Shown here piece after piece: positions 36,729-48,600 of a stretch of 64,000 nt of DNA (position 1 is the first letter of the stretch; each line of letters begins with the position of its first letter). This DNA comes from Cristatella mucedo. Lineage: Eukaryota; Bryozoa; Phylactolaemata; Cristatellidae. Both the position numbers and the translations under genes were made by a program. The stretch is taken from assembly GCA_009760855.2 (NCBI GenBank), contig WPIO01000007.1:1290001-1354000 (forward strand), read 5' to 3'. Under the pieces are notes generated by a model, which was not told the DNA's origin, searched no databases, and worked only from the letters and a program-made list of their open reading frames with translations.

Positions 36729-37449
36729 CAGAAAAGAATCCACAAGAGAGAATAACTGACGTCGTAGCACTACGTCAGTTAGAGGAATGGGCACTGTGAG
36801 TGGTTTAGTAATGAAACGTAGCTATAAACATACTTAGACTCCTTGGAGTCCCTGGACTGTTTACTGATTCCGTGGAATCCACTAGTGCAATCACGCCGTT
36901 TCTTAATTCTACCCGTTTGTCGGAGTGTGCTCTCGCCTGCACATGCCTACGTACACGTATACCTGCATATACAGGTGCCCCCCCCTCGCACATGTACCTG
37001 CAAGTATTTTGCCTGAATCTGTATATGTACATACGTGCAGAGACGGAGGGACGTGTAGAGCAGATTAGAAATGTGGCGGATAATAATGGAAAGACTCGCA
37101 GCAATCGATAGGCCTTCGTCGGGACGCTATTCCTCAGCACGCAGACCGGCAGCGCAGGCGCTCGCTCGAACGATGCCTAGATAGCGAGCCCTTAGAATGC
37201 CGAATGATTGTTTGCAGTGATTGGCGGCGAGCCTGCTTGGTGTCGATTCGTTCTGGCTTGCTCTATCGGGAAATGCGACAATCAAATCCGGATGCTGGAT
37301 AATAATAGTCTCGTTTATTGATCATGCAAACCTCACCACCGACGGAAGATGTTTAAAAGCCAGGACTTGCGGCCAATAAATAGCATTATCAATACTTATG
37401 GCTGACAGTTCGAGGCCAATTATCTACAATCGAAACGCTCGAGGTGAAT

Positions 37450-38735
37450 TTTAAAAACATCTATGTAAGGAGAGCCTATTGAGATTCCTATTTTACCGCT
37501 CAACTTTCCAATTAATAAAAAATGGCGATAGAGTCACTCTTGTCGCCCATCTCACTCAATTTCAAGCTGTTTGTAGTTCCTTCAAAGCAGACTTTCAAAT
37601 CTCTTGTTTTAAGTCTCTCCGACTACAAGGTGCCGATGGTGGCATTAATATATCGCCCCCAGAAACCAAGTCTACCTTAATCTCAGATTTCTCCGATCCC
37701 ATTTCGATTTGTGGCTCAAGAAATTGATATTTCCTAATATGGTGATTTCAGCATTCATTTTGAAGATTTAACTGACGCCTAAGGCGTCGAATTTCATGCT
37801 CTGACTGACTCTTTTTCTCTTTTGACTCATGCGCATGACCTAAATCTCAACAAGGGTCATACACTAGATACAATTTTCTCTCACAGGTGTATGCTATCAT
37901 CGGCTATTATTACAAAATCCTGCCCATCGGATCACATGCGGATCTCGTTCCGTCTCCCATAGTGTGTTCTATCATCCACATCCAAAATCATCTGTGAATC
38001 GCGAAACCTCAAAACCTCGACACCGATGCCGTTAGAGCAAAAATAAATAAATAAATCCTAGCTGATTAAACAGCCTCTTTTTGTATAGCGACAGAAGAGC
38101 CTTTAAGGCTATCACCACCGCTTGCAGTGGCAATAAAGGATCGCCCACCGCAGGAGTCGAACCCACGAACTCGGGACCAAAGTCAGCGTTACTTCGGGTG
38201 TAATTAACTTCTCAGGAAATCAGAGTTGGATCAAGTCCCTCTGCTTGTTTTGCTAGATCTTTGCCAGAATTTGATACAATCGATCACAATGTCCTTCTTG
38301 AGCGTAATTCGCCTGGGCATCGCTGGCACTGCACTGCAATGTTTCAGATCCCATCTCTTTGGGATACTCCAGAGTATGGATGTGAACAGACCAAGGTCAT
38401 TTGATGAACCGCTGGAGTATGGGTACCTCAGGTCTGTGCTAGGTTCACTTCTTTTCACAGTTTGTACTCTCCGTCTTGCAGATGTGATCGCCAAGTACAA
38501 TCTAGGGTTTCACTTCTATGCAGCTGACACCCAGTTTTACCTTTGGCTCGCAGCCCCCCAGCACGTCGAGTTCTCTACACACCCTAGTTATATGTATTGC
38601 TGACATCCGGACATGAATGATAGCAAACTTTCTCAAAGGAAATGAAAACTCAACCAACTTACTAGGTAAGGGAAAACCAAGTGTGACTCAGAAACTGAAA
38701 ACAGTACCGCTAAAAATCGGCTCCGCCAGCATATC
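37450..38735 (+). mobile_element. LINE-A copy: endonuclease and RT domains, broken
   Basis: About 37480-37990 encodes pieces of an APE-type endonuclease (EFHALTDSFSLLTHAHDLNL, NKGHTLDTIFSHRCMLSS, CPSDHMRISF; the final SDH is the conserved endonuclease motif). From 38220 the RT follows: LLVLLDL, LGSLLFTVCTLRLADVIAKY and NLGFHFYAADTQFYL, where the catalytic YADD reads YAAD. A minus-strand SINE-B interrupts it at 38059-38205. Stops and shifts throughout make it dead. This is the only copy here showing the endonuclease. Confidence 0.78.
38059..38205 (-). mobile_element. SINE-B copy 2, inserted in LINE-A
   Basis: TAGCTGATTAAACAGCCTC, TTGTATAGCGACAGAAGAGC, GATCGCCCACCGCAGGAG and TCGAACCCACGAACTCGGGA on the plus strand: reverse complement of SINE-B including its B box. 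Confidence 0.75.
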
Positions 38736-38744
38736 TCCTGTAGC

Positions 38745-39065
38745 ATAATAATAATAATAAGACACTTAGTATAGCACCCTCAGAGAACTCAATCTTTTTC
38801 TAGGCACTTTACAGTTGCTGCAAATGAAGCGCGATCGAATGGTTAGTGGTAGCATGCTGAATACACAACAAGAATAACAAGGTTAGGGGTGACACGGACA
38901 GGGTCAGCATGCAAGTGTGGTTAGTGGCAGCACCCACAGCGTCAGTACTCGTAAGCACAAAAGGGACGAATCACAGGGGCTCACTCCAAATGCTGTCATA
39001 GTTAGATGCATCCTTAGTTTCTTTTTAAATGTAGACAAGACAGGAGATGCATCTGCACGAAGTCT
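38745..39065 (-). mobile_element. LINE-A 3' end
   Basis: TAGTATAGCACCCTCAGAGA, TCTTTTTCTAGGCACTTTAC and CGATCGAATGGTTAGTGGTA lead into the reverse complement of the C-terminal coding end. Preceded by TAATAATAATAA, the (ATT)n tail in reverse. Confidence 0.75.
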
Positions 39066-40022
39066 ATGTGTCTTGTTCCGAAGTGACCTATCGCTAGATA
39101 ACCTAGTTGTCCTATTCCAAAGTGACCTTTCACTAGGTCAGCGGTTCTCAACCTATGGGTCACGACCCCTTTGGGGGTCGTACGATCCTTTCACAGGGGT
39201 CGCCTAAGGCCATCGGAAAATTTCCACATTTCGCACACAATAGTTTTATGGTTGGAGGTCGCCACAACACGAGGAACTGTATTAATGAGTCTCGGTATTA
39301 GGAAGGTTGAGAACCACTGCACTAGATGAACTCTTTTGCTCTACAGTCATGTCTGCCTACTTTCAGCTGCATAACATTGCTAAAATCGCGGCCATCTTAG
39401 ACAGGGATAAACCATCCAAGTCGGTTTATGTATCGTCCCAGTTGCCACATTAACCAATCCTGGCCGACCTACAATAGTTCCCAATCAAGCAGCGTATCAA
39501 GTTCAAGGTACAGTCACTTTCTTTTAGGTTTCTTCATTCTCTGGCTCCAGCCAACCTATCAGAAGTACTCCACACCAGGCCAAGCATTGTACATCCCACT
39601 GCGGTGACTGGAATCGTTTAGCTATACATCGTGCGTGAACGTCAAAACTTTTGCAGACCGTGTCTTTAGTTCATATGCTCCCAAAGCATGTAAATCACTC
39701 CCGACCAACGTCACATTCCCTGACGTGATGACATTTAAAAAGAAGCCTAAAACGCACCTGTTTGTGTCAGCATTTAATGGGTCTTTGTGATTCATCCTCC
39801 GTGCGCTTATGTGAGCTGAGACTGTGCCTGCTGGTACTAACAACATCTACATAACGACCCTGAACATGTAACATCTAACACTGTTATGCTTGATGACATT
39901 GCTAATGTTACCGCTAATTAATTTGGTCATGATTTCCTTACAGCGTCGGCAAAGTGCCTAGAAAGAGATTCAGTTCTTAAAGAGAGCTATGCAAATGTAT
40001 GATTCATATAATTATTATTGTG
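39066..40022 (+). mobile_element. LINE-A 3' half, split by a SPIN-like element
   Basis: Encodes FQSDLSLG (39115-39138), breaks for the 181-bp insertion, and resumes at 39328 with HNIAKIAAIL, VPIKQRIKFKVQSLS and an AWKSL/TFKKKPKTHL-like C terminus. It ends in AGTGCCTAGAAAGAGATTCA and an AT-rich tail. Confidence 0.72.
39139..39319. mobile_element. SPIN-like hAT transposon, non-autonomous, copy 1
   Basis: Ends CAGCGGTTCTCAACCTATGG and GGAAGGTTGAGAACCACTG are inverted repeats of the SPIN type. Internal GGGGTCGCCTAAGGCCATCG and TTATGGTTGGAGGTCGCCAC also match that family's subterminal sequence as I know it. 181 bp, non-coding. Flanked by 8-bp CACTAGGT (39131-39138) and CACTAGAT (39320-39327), one mismatch, as expected for hAT. 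It interrupts a LINE-A coding segment. Confidence 0.85.
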
Positions 40023-41290
40023 CCATTCATCTGACCTGCGCTCACTGGTGGAGTGCTACAACTAAACGTCAGCCGATGCTCAAGACTAGTGGCTTGACTG
40101 ACTAATAACTATGTACGTCCTCAAATAGCCAATTGTTTGCTGCAGGTGTTAATGTAGCAAGGATCTCTAAGCGCAAGCTTTAAACCGGATATGAAATATT
40201 GGGAATGGCTGTATATTAACTAGCACACGACGAATAATTTATACCATACGGATCTATCGTAGCTGATGCCAATTCAAGCTTCTATAAGAACATAGCTGAG
40301 ACACAATTGCACGATACAAAATGCTGATGTCAATCGTCAACCAGCTCTGTTAACGCATACCCACGTCAGCACCTTACCTAGCGACCCATGCAATGATCTA
40401 ACACATCGATTTTCTAGCATCTTTGTCAGAAAGATCTGAGCAAGATCAAGCTCATCCGTAAGGAAATGCAATCTTCAACCTCAAGTTTGTGGCTCTTCCT
40501 TAACGTCATCTTTCAATTCTGCCCCTGCTGCTCTAATATCGATGCCTAGATCCCAGTTTAAGAAGACTAAGACCCATCTGGACCCTTCACACTTACTGCT
40601 CTCCCAACCGAGACCCTGTAGGTTCACTGCTGCCCAGCGTAAATAAAGAACTAAATGCGTTCTTAGCTTCAGATTTCGCATAAGCATCTTGCAAAAGGTT
40701 ATTGTCACGCGACTCACAGAGAAGTCGACACTAGACCGGTAGAGCTTAAGCAACTTCAGCCCATTCTACAAGCTGTGGTTCCTATCAGCGACGCTAGAAT
40801 GACCAGTGTTAGACTACTTACAACTTATATCAAAACTGCATACCTACCAAGTCTAGTCAGGTTTGAGAGCAAAGCACTCCATAGGGTCAGCACTGGAGTT
40901 AGAATATAACGATCTTCTCAGGAATGTTTACTTTGGCAGAGGCTATTTTCTTCTTACAACTGACACACTGACAGCATCCTAGTCGTTCAAAAGAGAGGAC
41001 GATGAGAAGGAGTAGCGGCTAGTCGAGGTAATAGAGCAAAAATTCCCACCGAACCGAGGGCATTCGGAAGTGCGTCGACGAGTCCTCCATCTCCAAGGAC
41101 GCGAGGGGTTTCCACTCGAGGTCTAGTTTTACCATACTCCTTGATCAGGCCTTGAGCTGTCGCTCCGAGTACCCGACCGACTGGAGCACGACCACTCCCG
41201 GGGCTAAATGAGCTGTCGATAAAAATCCGGCTTCTCGACTACCCCTGGGCACGGCTGGCATAGGCGGCCGTCATATATCCGTCCTCGGAC
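40023..41290. other. Unassigned stretch
   Basis: No supported gene or repeat family recognised; short open frames only. Confidence 0.35.
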
Positions 41291-41460
41291 TCAGTGGCGG
41301 AGCTAGGTGGTAGTCGTGAGCCACTGTGCCCTCCCCTACAGGACGGGGGGGGGGGCAGCGACCTGGGGCTCCTGTACCAATGGCCCACGTAGGCAATAAT
41401 TTTTCATTACTTCCGGTTTTGCCCCCTTGCATGCAATCTCTGGCTTCGCTCCGACTTGGA
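41291..41460. mobile_element. Short TIR element (CAGTGGCGGAGC ends)
   Basis: Begins CAGTGGCGGAGCTAGG and ends CTCTGGCTTCGCTCCGAC, whose reverse complement GTCGGAGCGAAGCCAGAG resembles the start. It contains a poly-G run. About 165 bp, non-coding. Target duplication not resolved. Ends of this type are common in hAT-like MITEs. Confidence 0.5.
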
Positions 41461-41514
41461 CCGTGAGCATGCTCTGTGACTACAGCTAGTAAGTCGAGCT
41501 AAGAATAAGCGCAC

Positions 41515-41635
41515 CACCGGGCTTCGAACTCATAATCGGTGTTTACATGTTCAAAGTTGCTTCTGTCCAGCTTCAGTCGTTGGTGCACTCGTCACCAAGA
41601 CTGGGTGCCTATCCAAGATTTATGGAGGACTGAGC
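41515..41635 (-). mobile_element. Possible tRNA-derived SINE fragment
   Basis: CACCGGGCTTCGAACTCATA is the reverse complement of a B box (GAGTTCGAAGCCC), about 60 bp downstream of a degenerate A-box-like stretch. The family was not determined. Confidence 0.35.
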
Positions 41636-42589
41636 GAAGGATTAGCTGAGCATGGTTCTACTTCTTGGCGAAGACCGAGGCAAGACTAACAAACGACCCG
41701 CCATTCCGGCGCCGTCTTCTTCATTGTTCTGAAACTCGTGGCGGGCTGCTCGACCGGCGAAATCGTCGATACGTTCCACGAGCCTCGCTGCTTGCCGGAC
41801 ACTATCAGCTCTTCCTTCATATGGGTATCCGATTCTGAGACGGCGGACGACATACCAAATCTCGAAGGGTTTAGTCGCCGGGAGGTGAATATAGGAGGGC
41901 CTTCTCTGGCCTCCCCAACAAAAGCAACTTTCCCAATAACACTCTGGGAAGAGGGTGAAACTAGTAAGAAGCTAGTGAGAGGGCAAACTGCCCGTGTAAA
42001 CTTCCTACAAGAATGAGGACTGAAGCAGGATGCAAGCAGGTCAGAAGCGAGACGGGCAGCACGAACGAGATTTTAGAGTTTGTCGGCAGAGGCGTTTCCT
42101 GTGAACCGTGGCATCACGCCGCCGGAGAACTGCCGTCGGCGTGCCACCCACTGCTGGCGCTAGCGCTCGACCTACATAGCCGCATCTTCGCCCGAGTTAC
42201 CACTATTAGCTCCGCTGAAACCGATTCAACAGTGGCTTGGGGACGAAATAACTAGGGAGAGCTTGAAACTGCTTACAGTTTATGTAAAAAGGAAAATTCT
42301 CGACGTGATTAGGCGCATGCGTAGAGCTGCAGCGACCTGCAAAATCGGCGCGTACATAAATAAATTAGTTGCGATAGCTACCAGGCTGCTCGGTCAGGAC
42401 CGACGAGCCGGCATCGTTCCCATGCGGCCAACACTTCTGCCGGCACTGTTCCGAGTCATAGTCCTGCAGCTATACAAACGCTACCGAGTACTGGACTGTG
42501 TCGCAAGACGTGCCGGACGAACCCAGCCGCTCGGTCAGGACTGATGAGCTGCCGATTTCGCGATTGCGAGAGGCGAGCGAGGCCGGTCC

Positions 42590-43162
42590 TCAAAAGAACA
42601 CCGCATCGGCCGAGTCTACCGACCCTTGATTGACAATCTCTCCGCTCGCAGCGGCAAAGATCGATCTCGGCGACCTTGGCTCCCGCAGGATGCCGCCTGC
42701 CGGTGGCGAGCTTCCCGATGGCGTCCGAAGTGCAGCGGCCACCAATGCCCCGCCGCCGCTTCTCTGCTTCCCTAGTGCGGCAGTGGCTTTGGCAATGGCC
42801 GAGCTGCATGTGGCGATTGTCAGCAAGTTGGTGCACGAGCTGGCCGTGCCTCCCCCGCCACCCCTGGTGCCGCCGCCGTCTGCAGCGTTTCCTCCGCTGC
42901 CGTCCCCGCTTGCCGCCGCCCCTACGCCAAGGCCTGCGGCGGCGGCGGCGCTGTTTCCATCGATGCAGCCATTGGAGATGCGACTCCTGCGGCGGTAGGC
43001 TGCCGAGTCCTCGACTGTCAGTAGTCGCGTGCAACGCCGCAGCTTCTCCCGCTCCTCCTCGGTGAACTGGCGGCTGAACGAGTCGTGCCGGCTGCTGCTA
43101 TTGGAGCTGCCGCTCCTTCGATGTCGGTCCCTCGCTTGGTTGAAGCTCTCCAGCCATTGCAT
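42590..43162 (-). CDS. RhoGEF exon g: PH helix and C-terminal tail
   Basis: 190 codons and TGA. It starts MQWLESFNQARDRHRRSG, the PH C-terminal helix with its tryptophan, then SRQFTEEEREKLRRCTRLL. Ala/Gly-rich low-complexity stretches (GNSAAAAAG, GGGTRGGGGG) follow. The last residues are SADAVFF. The coding sequence is strongly GC-rich compared with the flanks. Confidence 0.88.
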   Translation of the reverse strand: MQWLESFNQARDRHRRSGSSNSSSRHDSFSRQFTEEEREKLRRCTRLLTVEDSAAYRRRSRISNGCIDGNSAAAAAGLGVGAAASGDGSGGNAADGGGTRGGGGGTASSCTNLLTIATCSSAIAKATAALGKQRSGGGALVAAALRTPSGSSPPAGGILREPRSPRSIFAAASGEIVNQGSVDSADAVFF

Positions 43163-45660
43163 CTGAAATTCGACGAACGACGGACGCGCTGACAGGAAGA
43201 AAGAATCCGGCCAAAAGGAAGAGACGCTATTGCGCAATGCAGTGCACGCCCATAGCTAAGACTAGCGGCGGGCGGGGGGGGGGGGCATTTGCCCCGTGCC
43301 TACAGCGGGCAGCGAGCTGAGCCGCCTGCTAATCCGACGCCCAGCGACCGTATCCGACGAAGAAATCGTGATTTATTTAATTCCATTCAATTAGCATAAT
43401 GCTCATTCGAAACGAGCTGGGCGGTCCCAGTTCGTGCGTGTCGAATGAGCGCTGTGATTTTACACTATAATATTTCATTATTTGCAGGTCTGGCCTCACC
43501 TACTTAAAAGTCTTGCTGGTCTTGTCCAGCTATATAAATTGTCTGCTGGTCTTGGCGCCCTAGATAAAAATCCTGGCTCCGCCACTGAAGAAGTGCAAGA
43601 GAGCTAAGAGAGAAAGAGCAAGAGAAATGAAGAACTGCAATATACTAATATGTATTTTATATACGCATATATATACATATATATATATATATGTATATAC
43701 ATGGAAAATAATAAGAAGATTAATACATTTATTATAGCACCTTTAGAGAACTTTATCTCTTTCTAAGCACTTTACATTTGCTACTTATGCAGGTGCAGAT
43801 ATACAAGTACAGAGAACTGTGTGTGCGTGTGTGTGTGTGCGTGCGTGTGTGTGTGAGCCGTAATGGCACATTAGGTAGGGCGGTTGCTTTTCATGACGTC
43901 GGTCTCGAGATAGAGGGTTTGAGTCCTGCGGTGGGCGATCCGTTATTGGCGATGCAATGGCAGAGGTTATAAGCCGTGGTGGTGGCTATAAGCCGTATAA
44001 AAGCGATGGTTATAGTAGTAAAAGCTTTTCTGTCACTATACAAAAGAGGCCGTTAAATCAGCTAACGTATATATAATTACACCGTAAACTTCAAACTAAA
44101 TAAGTTACATTCAGTTTTAGAGCTAACCAATCCACAAAGTTAGCACTGCTGCGATTGTGTAAAACGACCTCAGGAGAGCGAGGCCTACTGTAGTTAGAGT
44201 CTCTGCTTGCTTTACTGGATCTTTCGGCAGAGTTTGGGACTATTGATAGCCAAGTCCTGCTCGAGACCTCTTATTTCGCCTGGGCACCATTGGTACTGCA
44301 GTGGTTTAGGTTCTATCTTAGTGGAAGGCTCCTGAGCATCGATGTCGCTAAGTCAAAATCATCAGAGAAACCACTAAAATACGGAATGCCCAAGGGCTAT
44401 AAGCCTGGTCCGCTTCTTTTCACAATGTATACCATCCCTGTTGCCGATTTAATCGCCAAGCGAAATCTAGGATTTTACTTATAAACAAATTACACGCAAC
44501 TGTACTTGTGCTTTGATCCCTCCCAGCCTTCAAGCACATCAAACTCTCTCAGCTCTCTTGCTGAACGTATTGCTGACATCTGCACAAATGAATGGCAGAA
44601 AACGTTCTCAAAGGGAGTCAGGTTAAATAATTGCTAGTTTTGGGCAAACATAGTTTTAATCAGAAATGAGAAAATGTCTACCTAAAAATGGGCTCGGTTA
44701 TTGTAACTCGTGTAGCATCTGCATTAAATCTTGGTGTCCTGATCAAAGTGACCGTTCACTAAAAGACACTTTAGCTCCGCTGTCAAGTCAGCTATATAAT
44801 ACGTACAAAACTTCAGGCCTACTTAGAGAGGAATACCACATCCAAGTTGGTCCACGAATTTGTGACATCCCGTCTTGACTTCTGTAACTAGCGACTCGCA
44901 GGCCCTTCTTGCAATAAGACGCTTACATTAGGTGCAAAACTCATCAGCCAGGCTTGTCTGTCATGAGCATTGCTGTTGTCATATTACACTGTAACCATAT
45001 TAAACGCTAATGACATACTGAGGACTCGATTGACGATTGGCCTCGTCGCCTGTGTGGCAAGCCTCAGGAAAACCAATAATGATACCAATACATATGATAC
45101 ATACAATGATACAAACCAGTAATGATTCTCAGGAAACCCAGTAGTGATTGAGGCTGCAAATACTAATAGCTACATGGTTATATTGCAACTAGTGGGCACG
45201 GGGCTAGCAGCGTGTACCTCTGGCTGCCTGGCCTCTGCTGGCTGCTCTGCATTGTGTACCGCAAGTCTCCCACCCCATGTGCCTATACAATTCACTTTTG
45301 TATCGCCCTAAGAGAACTTCATCCCTATTCAAACGTTTCACAAATGCAACTCGGCTCGAGCCCTCGACCATTATGTGCTTATGCTGCTGACACTGCAAGC
45401 TGCCACTAACCACACTTGCATGCTGACCCTGTGCATTTCACCCCCTAACCATGTTTATTCTTGTTGTTTATCGAGGATGCTACCACTAACCATCCGATCG
45501 TGTTTCTTTTCCAGCAAATGTAAAGCGCCTAGAAAGAGATTGAGTTCTCTGAAGGCTCTTTATCAAGTGTGATATTATTATTATTATTATTATTATTTGA
45601 GGTCAATATCCATGAAAATCAAGCCAAAAAAACACTATATATGTGATAATAAATAAATGC

Positions 45661-45694
<34 letters not shown>

Positions 45695-48600
45695 ATATAT
45701 ATACCGGTATGCTTGGGCTAAGTGGACGTTCACTTCTATGCCTGCCGGTCGGCCTGATTGGACCTATACCCTCTCTTTCCTTCTCGTGCGTTGGCTGAAT
45801 ACATAGTCATATCCTGAGTAGGCTTTGTTAACATCTCATCTACGAATACATACGCCAACATACATAAAGGTATTTAGCATTTATAAACGGTACACAGATA
45901 TGTACATCCTGTATATACATTATATATTTTGCAGCTGTATATATAATAGTAATATAATATTCATAGTACGTATAAAGCCAAGAGTTCCATGAATCAGCTA
46001 TGATCAATTAAGATTTAGGCTAAGTACGAAGCTTTGCTCCGACCTATATTCCCTACTAACTGACGATTAATAAATTTTAGCTTACTGGAAACAATGTCGT
46101 CAAGAGGAGCAAGATGAGTCGCCGATTCTTATTTTTGAAAATGGTTATTGCAAAGGCGCCAAGCAAAAGTCGACGCGGTCATACAGCTGAAAAGCTATCT
46201 TGGTTATTCACCATCTAGGGTCAGTGTGCCGTAATGGCTCACTAGGTAAGGCGGTTGCTTTTCACGACCTCGGGCCCGAGGTCGAGGGTTCGAATCCTGT
46301 GGTGGGCGATCCTTTATCGCCACTGCAAGCGGTGGTGATAGCCGTAAAGGCTCTTCTGTCGCTATACAAAATGAGGCTGTTAAATCAGCTAGCGTTTTTT
46401 TTCTTTTTTTTTAGTGTGAAGATGTATTCTACGCTGGTTTAGAGAACCTAGAGTTGAGTCAAGCATATGATTGCAGCGAAACAGCAAAAAGTCCTTGGTC
46501 ACCGAAAGTATTCTATATTAGCACGATATTCCTGGATCAGATGTGTTTAGTAATTTAGGATGATGGATGCCAATTTTGATCCTCCTCTTCGGCTGTGATG
46601 TAAATAATTCTTTTTGCCTTTTCCAGGTCCTATCGAGCCTCTCGATCAACACGAAGGGGAATTTTTCAGCCGTGATGTCGCACTAGGTTAGGTGGTTGCT
46701 TTTCACAACCTCGGTCCCGAGGTGGTGGGTTCGAATCCTGCGGTGGGCGATCCTTTATTGCCGCTGCAAGCGATGGTGATAGCCGTAAAGGCTCTCCTGT
46801 CTCTATACAAAAGAGGCAGTTAAATAAGCTAGTATTTTATTTTTATTTTTTGTCTCTTGTGTCCTATTGAGCTTAGAAACGGCTATGCGTGGTATTTTAG
46901 ACATACCCAGTCCTATTTTGGACTCCTCTGTTTGTTTCAGCAGAGCTACGAGTCCGTCTCCTCGGTCTCACTTCTTCTGTGCGCGTGGCTGCATTAAGTC
47001 CGCTTTATGTAAATTAATGATGGTCATGAGAAGCAGTACTTGATGATGAAGTCAAACGTCGATGTTTTATATTGACGACGGTGCTCATCTGTAGCTAACG
47101 GTTGCTGATAACGAGATGCACACGGTAGGCTTAGAAGCTTCTACGATTCTGTTAGCGGCTAGCGGCAGATAGCGCAGTGAAGATGCAAACAGAGTCAGGA
47201 GAGCAGCTCCATTCCAGCGCGACAAGAACTCCCAGCTCACATCAGCAATCAACAATACATCTGGAGGCCAACAACCCGATTGACGATCTCGCAGGCACTG
47301 CAAGTCTAGCAGCAACAAAATATTAGAGGACAGACATGTGTTTTAAAGGCGGGGATAGCGAAGTGCCTGGCGATTACGATCTGTGAGCCTTACAGCTGAA
47401 CCTCAATTATGAACTATAAGCTTGGCCGCTGACTTTAAACTGAGAGCCTCTTATGAAATAGCCGCGATAAGCTGAGGTTTACGAGGAGCGCGATTTGGGA
47501 TTTTATATGAAAGAGATTATTGTATGACTTTCGAAAGGGCCGCTATCTAGGGCAAGAGCATAATCGCAATCGCTTTTTGGACACACGGTTTGCCAGTCGG
47601 TGAGCCACGGAGCGAGCGTGAGCTGCTGTAAGCCTGCAGACGAGTCTTTTGGAGGTCACCTGCTGTATCAGCCATAATATACAGGCTATCGCTTGTACGT
47701 TTTGATAATACGGCACTGTTGCTAGCAATTCTCGCAGAGTATTGAGCGAAGCATCGTTATTGTTTGCGTAATGCGAGCTTCAGGTCCTTGGACATTGCAC
47801 GTGCTGCACCGCTACCCGAACTAGTGAGGGTCGCAAGGTCATAATGCAGCTAAGCAAAGCTTACTAAAAGTAGCCGTTTTGGAATTGAACCTGATGCGCT
47901 CGCTAAATCAAGCCCCCCGGGTGTGTTTCGGCAAGTCTCTGCCTCTTAGCAATGGCTCTATATCATTGGCGCTGCCCATTTTACTGCGACTACCGTTTAG
48001 AAAAAATGTATACATAAGCCTCCGCAAAGACTGCCACTCGTCTTCCTCAGAATCACCTTTAGCACATAAAAATGCTGACGTTAACTCATATATATGCTGC
48101 AGATGTATAGCAGCTGCCGGACGAATTTATTTCGTGGTTAAATAACTTGCGGTTATACGCCGTAAAGCTGTACAGACTCCTTAATTTTCTTAGCAGTTAC
48201 ATTTAATATTTTTATAGTTTGCGTGAATTTATATTGTACCGCCTTTATCTGTAGGTTCCTACTGCTTATCGCTTATGCACACTTGCATAGTAAATATAAA
48301 TAAATAAACACATATTACGAAGCTCTGAATAATTGGTTGCTACGTTGTAGAGTGATATGGAGTGCACCACAAGCATAAGAGGCTTGCCATGTGCAGGTGG
48401 TAGCGAATCAACTTGCTTTTTGGCAGAAAGAGAAATCTAGAAGCATAAAGCAGTCGGAAGGAGAGCTAGTGAATCGAGTCTCGTGAAAGCAGCAGCTTAG
48501 GACGTCGGTGGATAGGCAGTGCCCAGTGTCTGTAGCTTCAGCAGAGAGGATATCGTCGATGTGCAGGAGTTTTTTACGCGAGTTCTAGATTCTAGGGTCC

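Noticed and set aside
36753-36781. 10-bp inverted repeat TAACTGACGT / ACGTCAGTTA with 9-nt loop
   Set aside because: Short and isolated; no U-tract or gene context to suggest a function.
46288-46298. GGTTCGAATCC as part of a real tRNA gene
   Set aside because: The upstream part does not fold as a complete acceptor stem and D arm, and the unit recurs with a non-tRNA 3' body; it is SINE-B.
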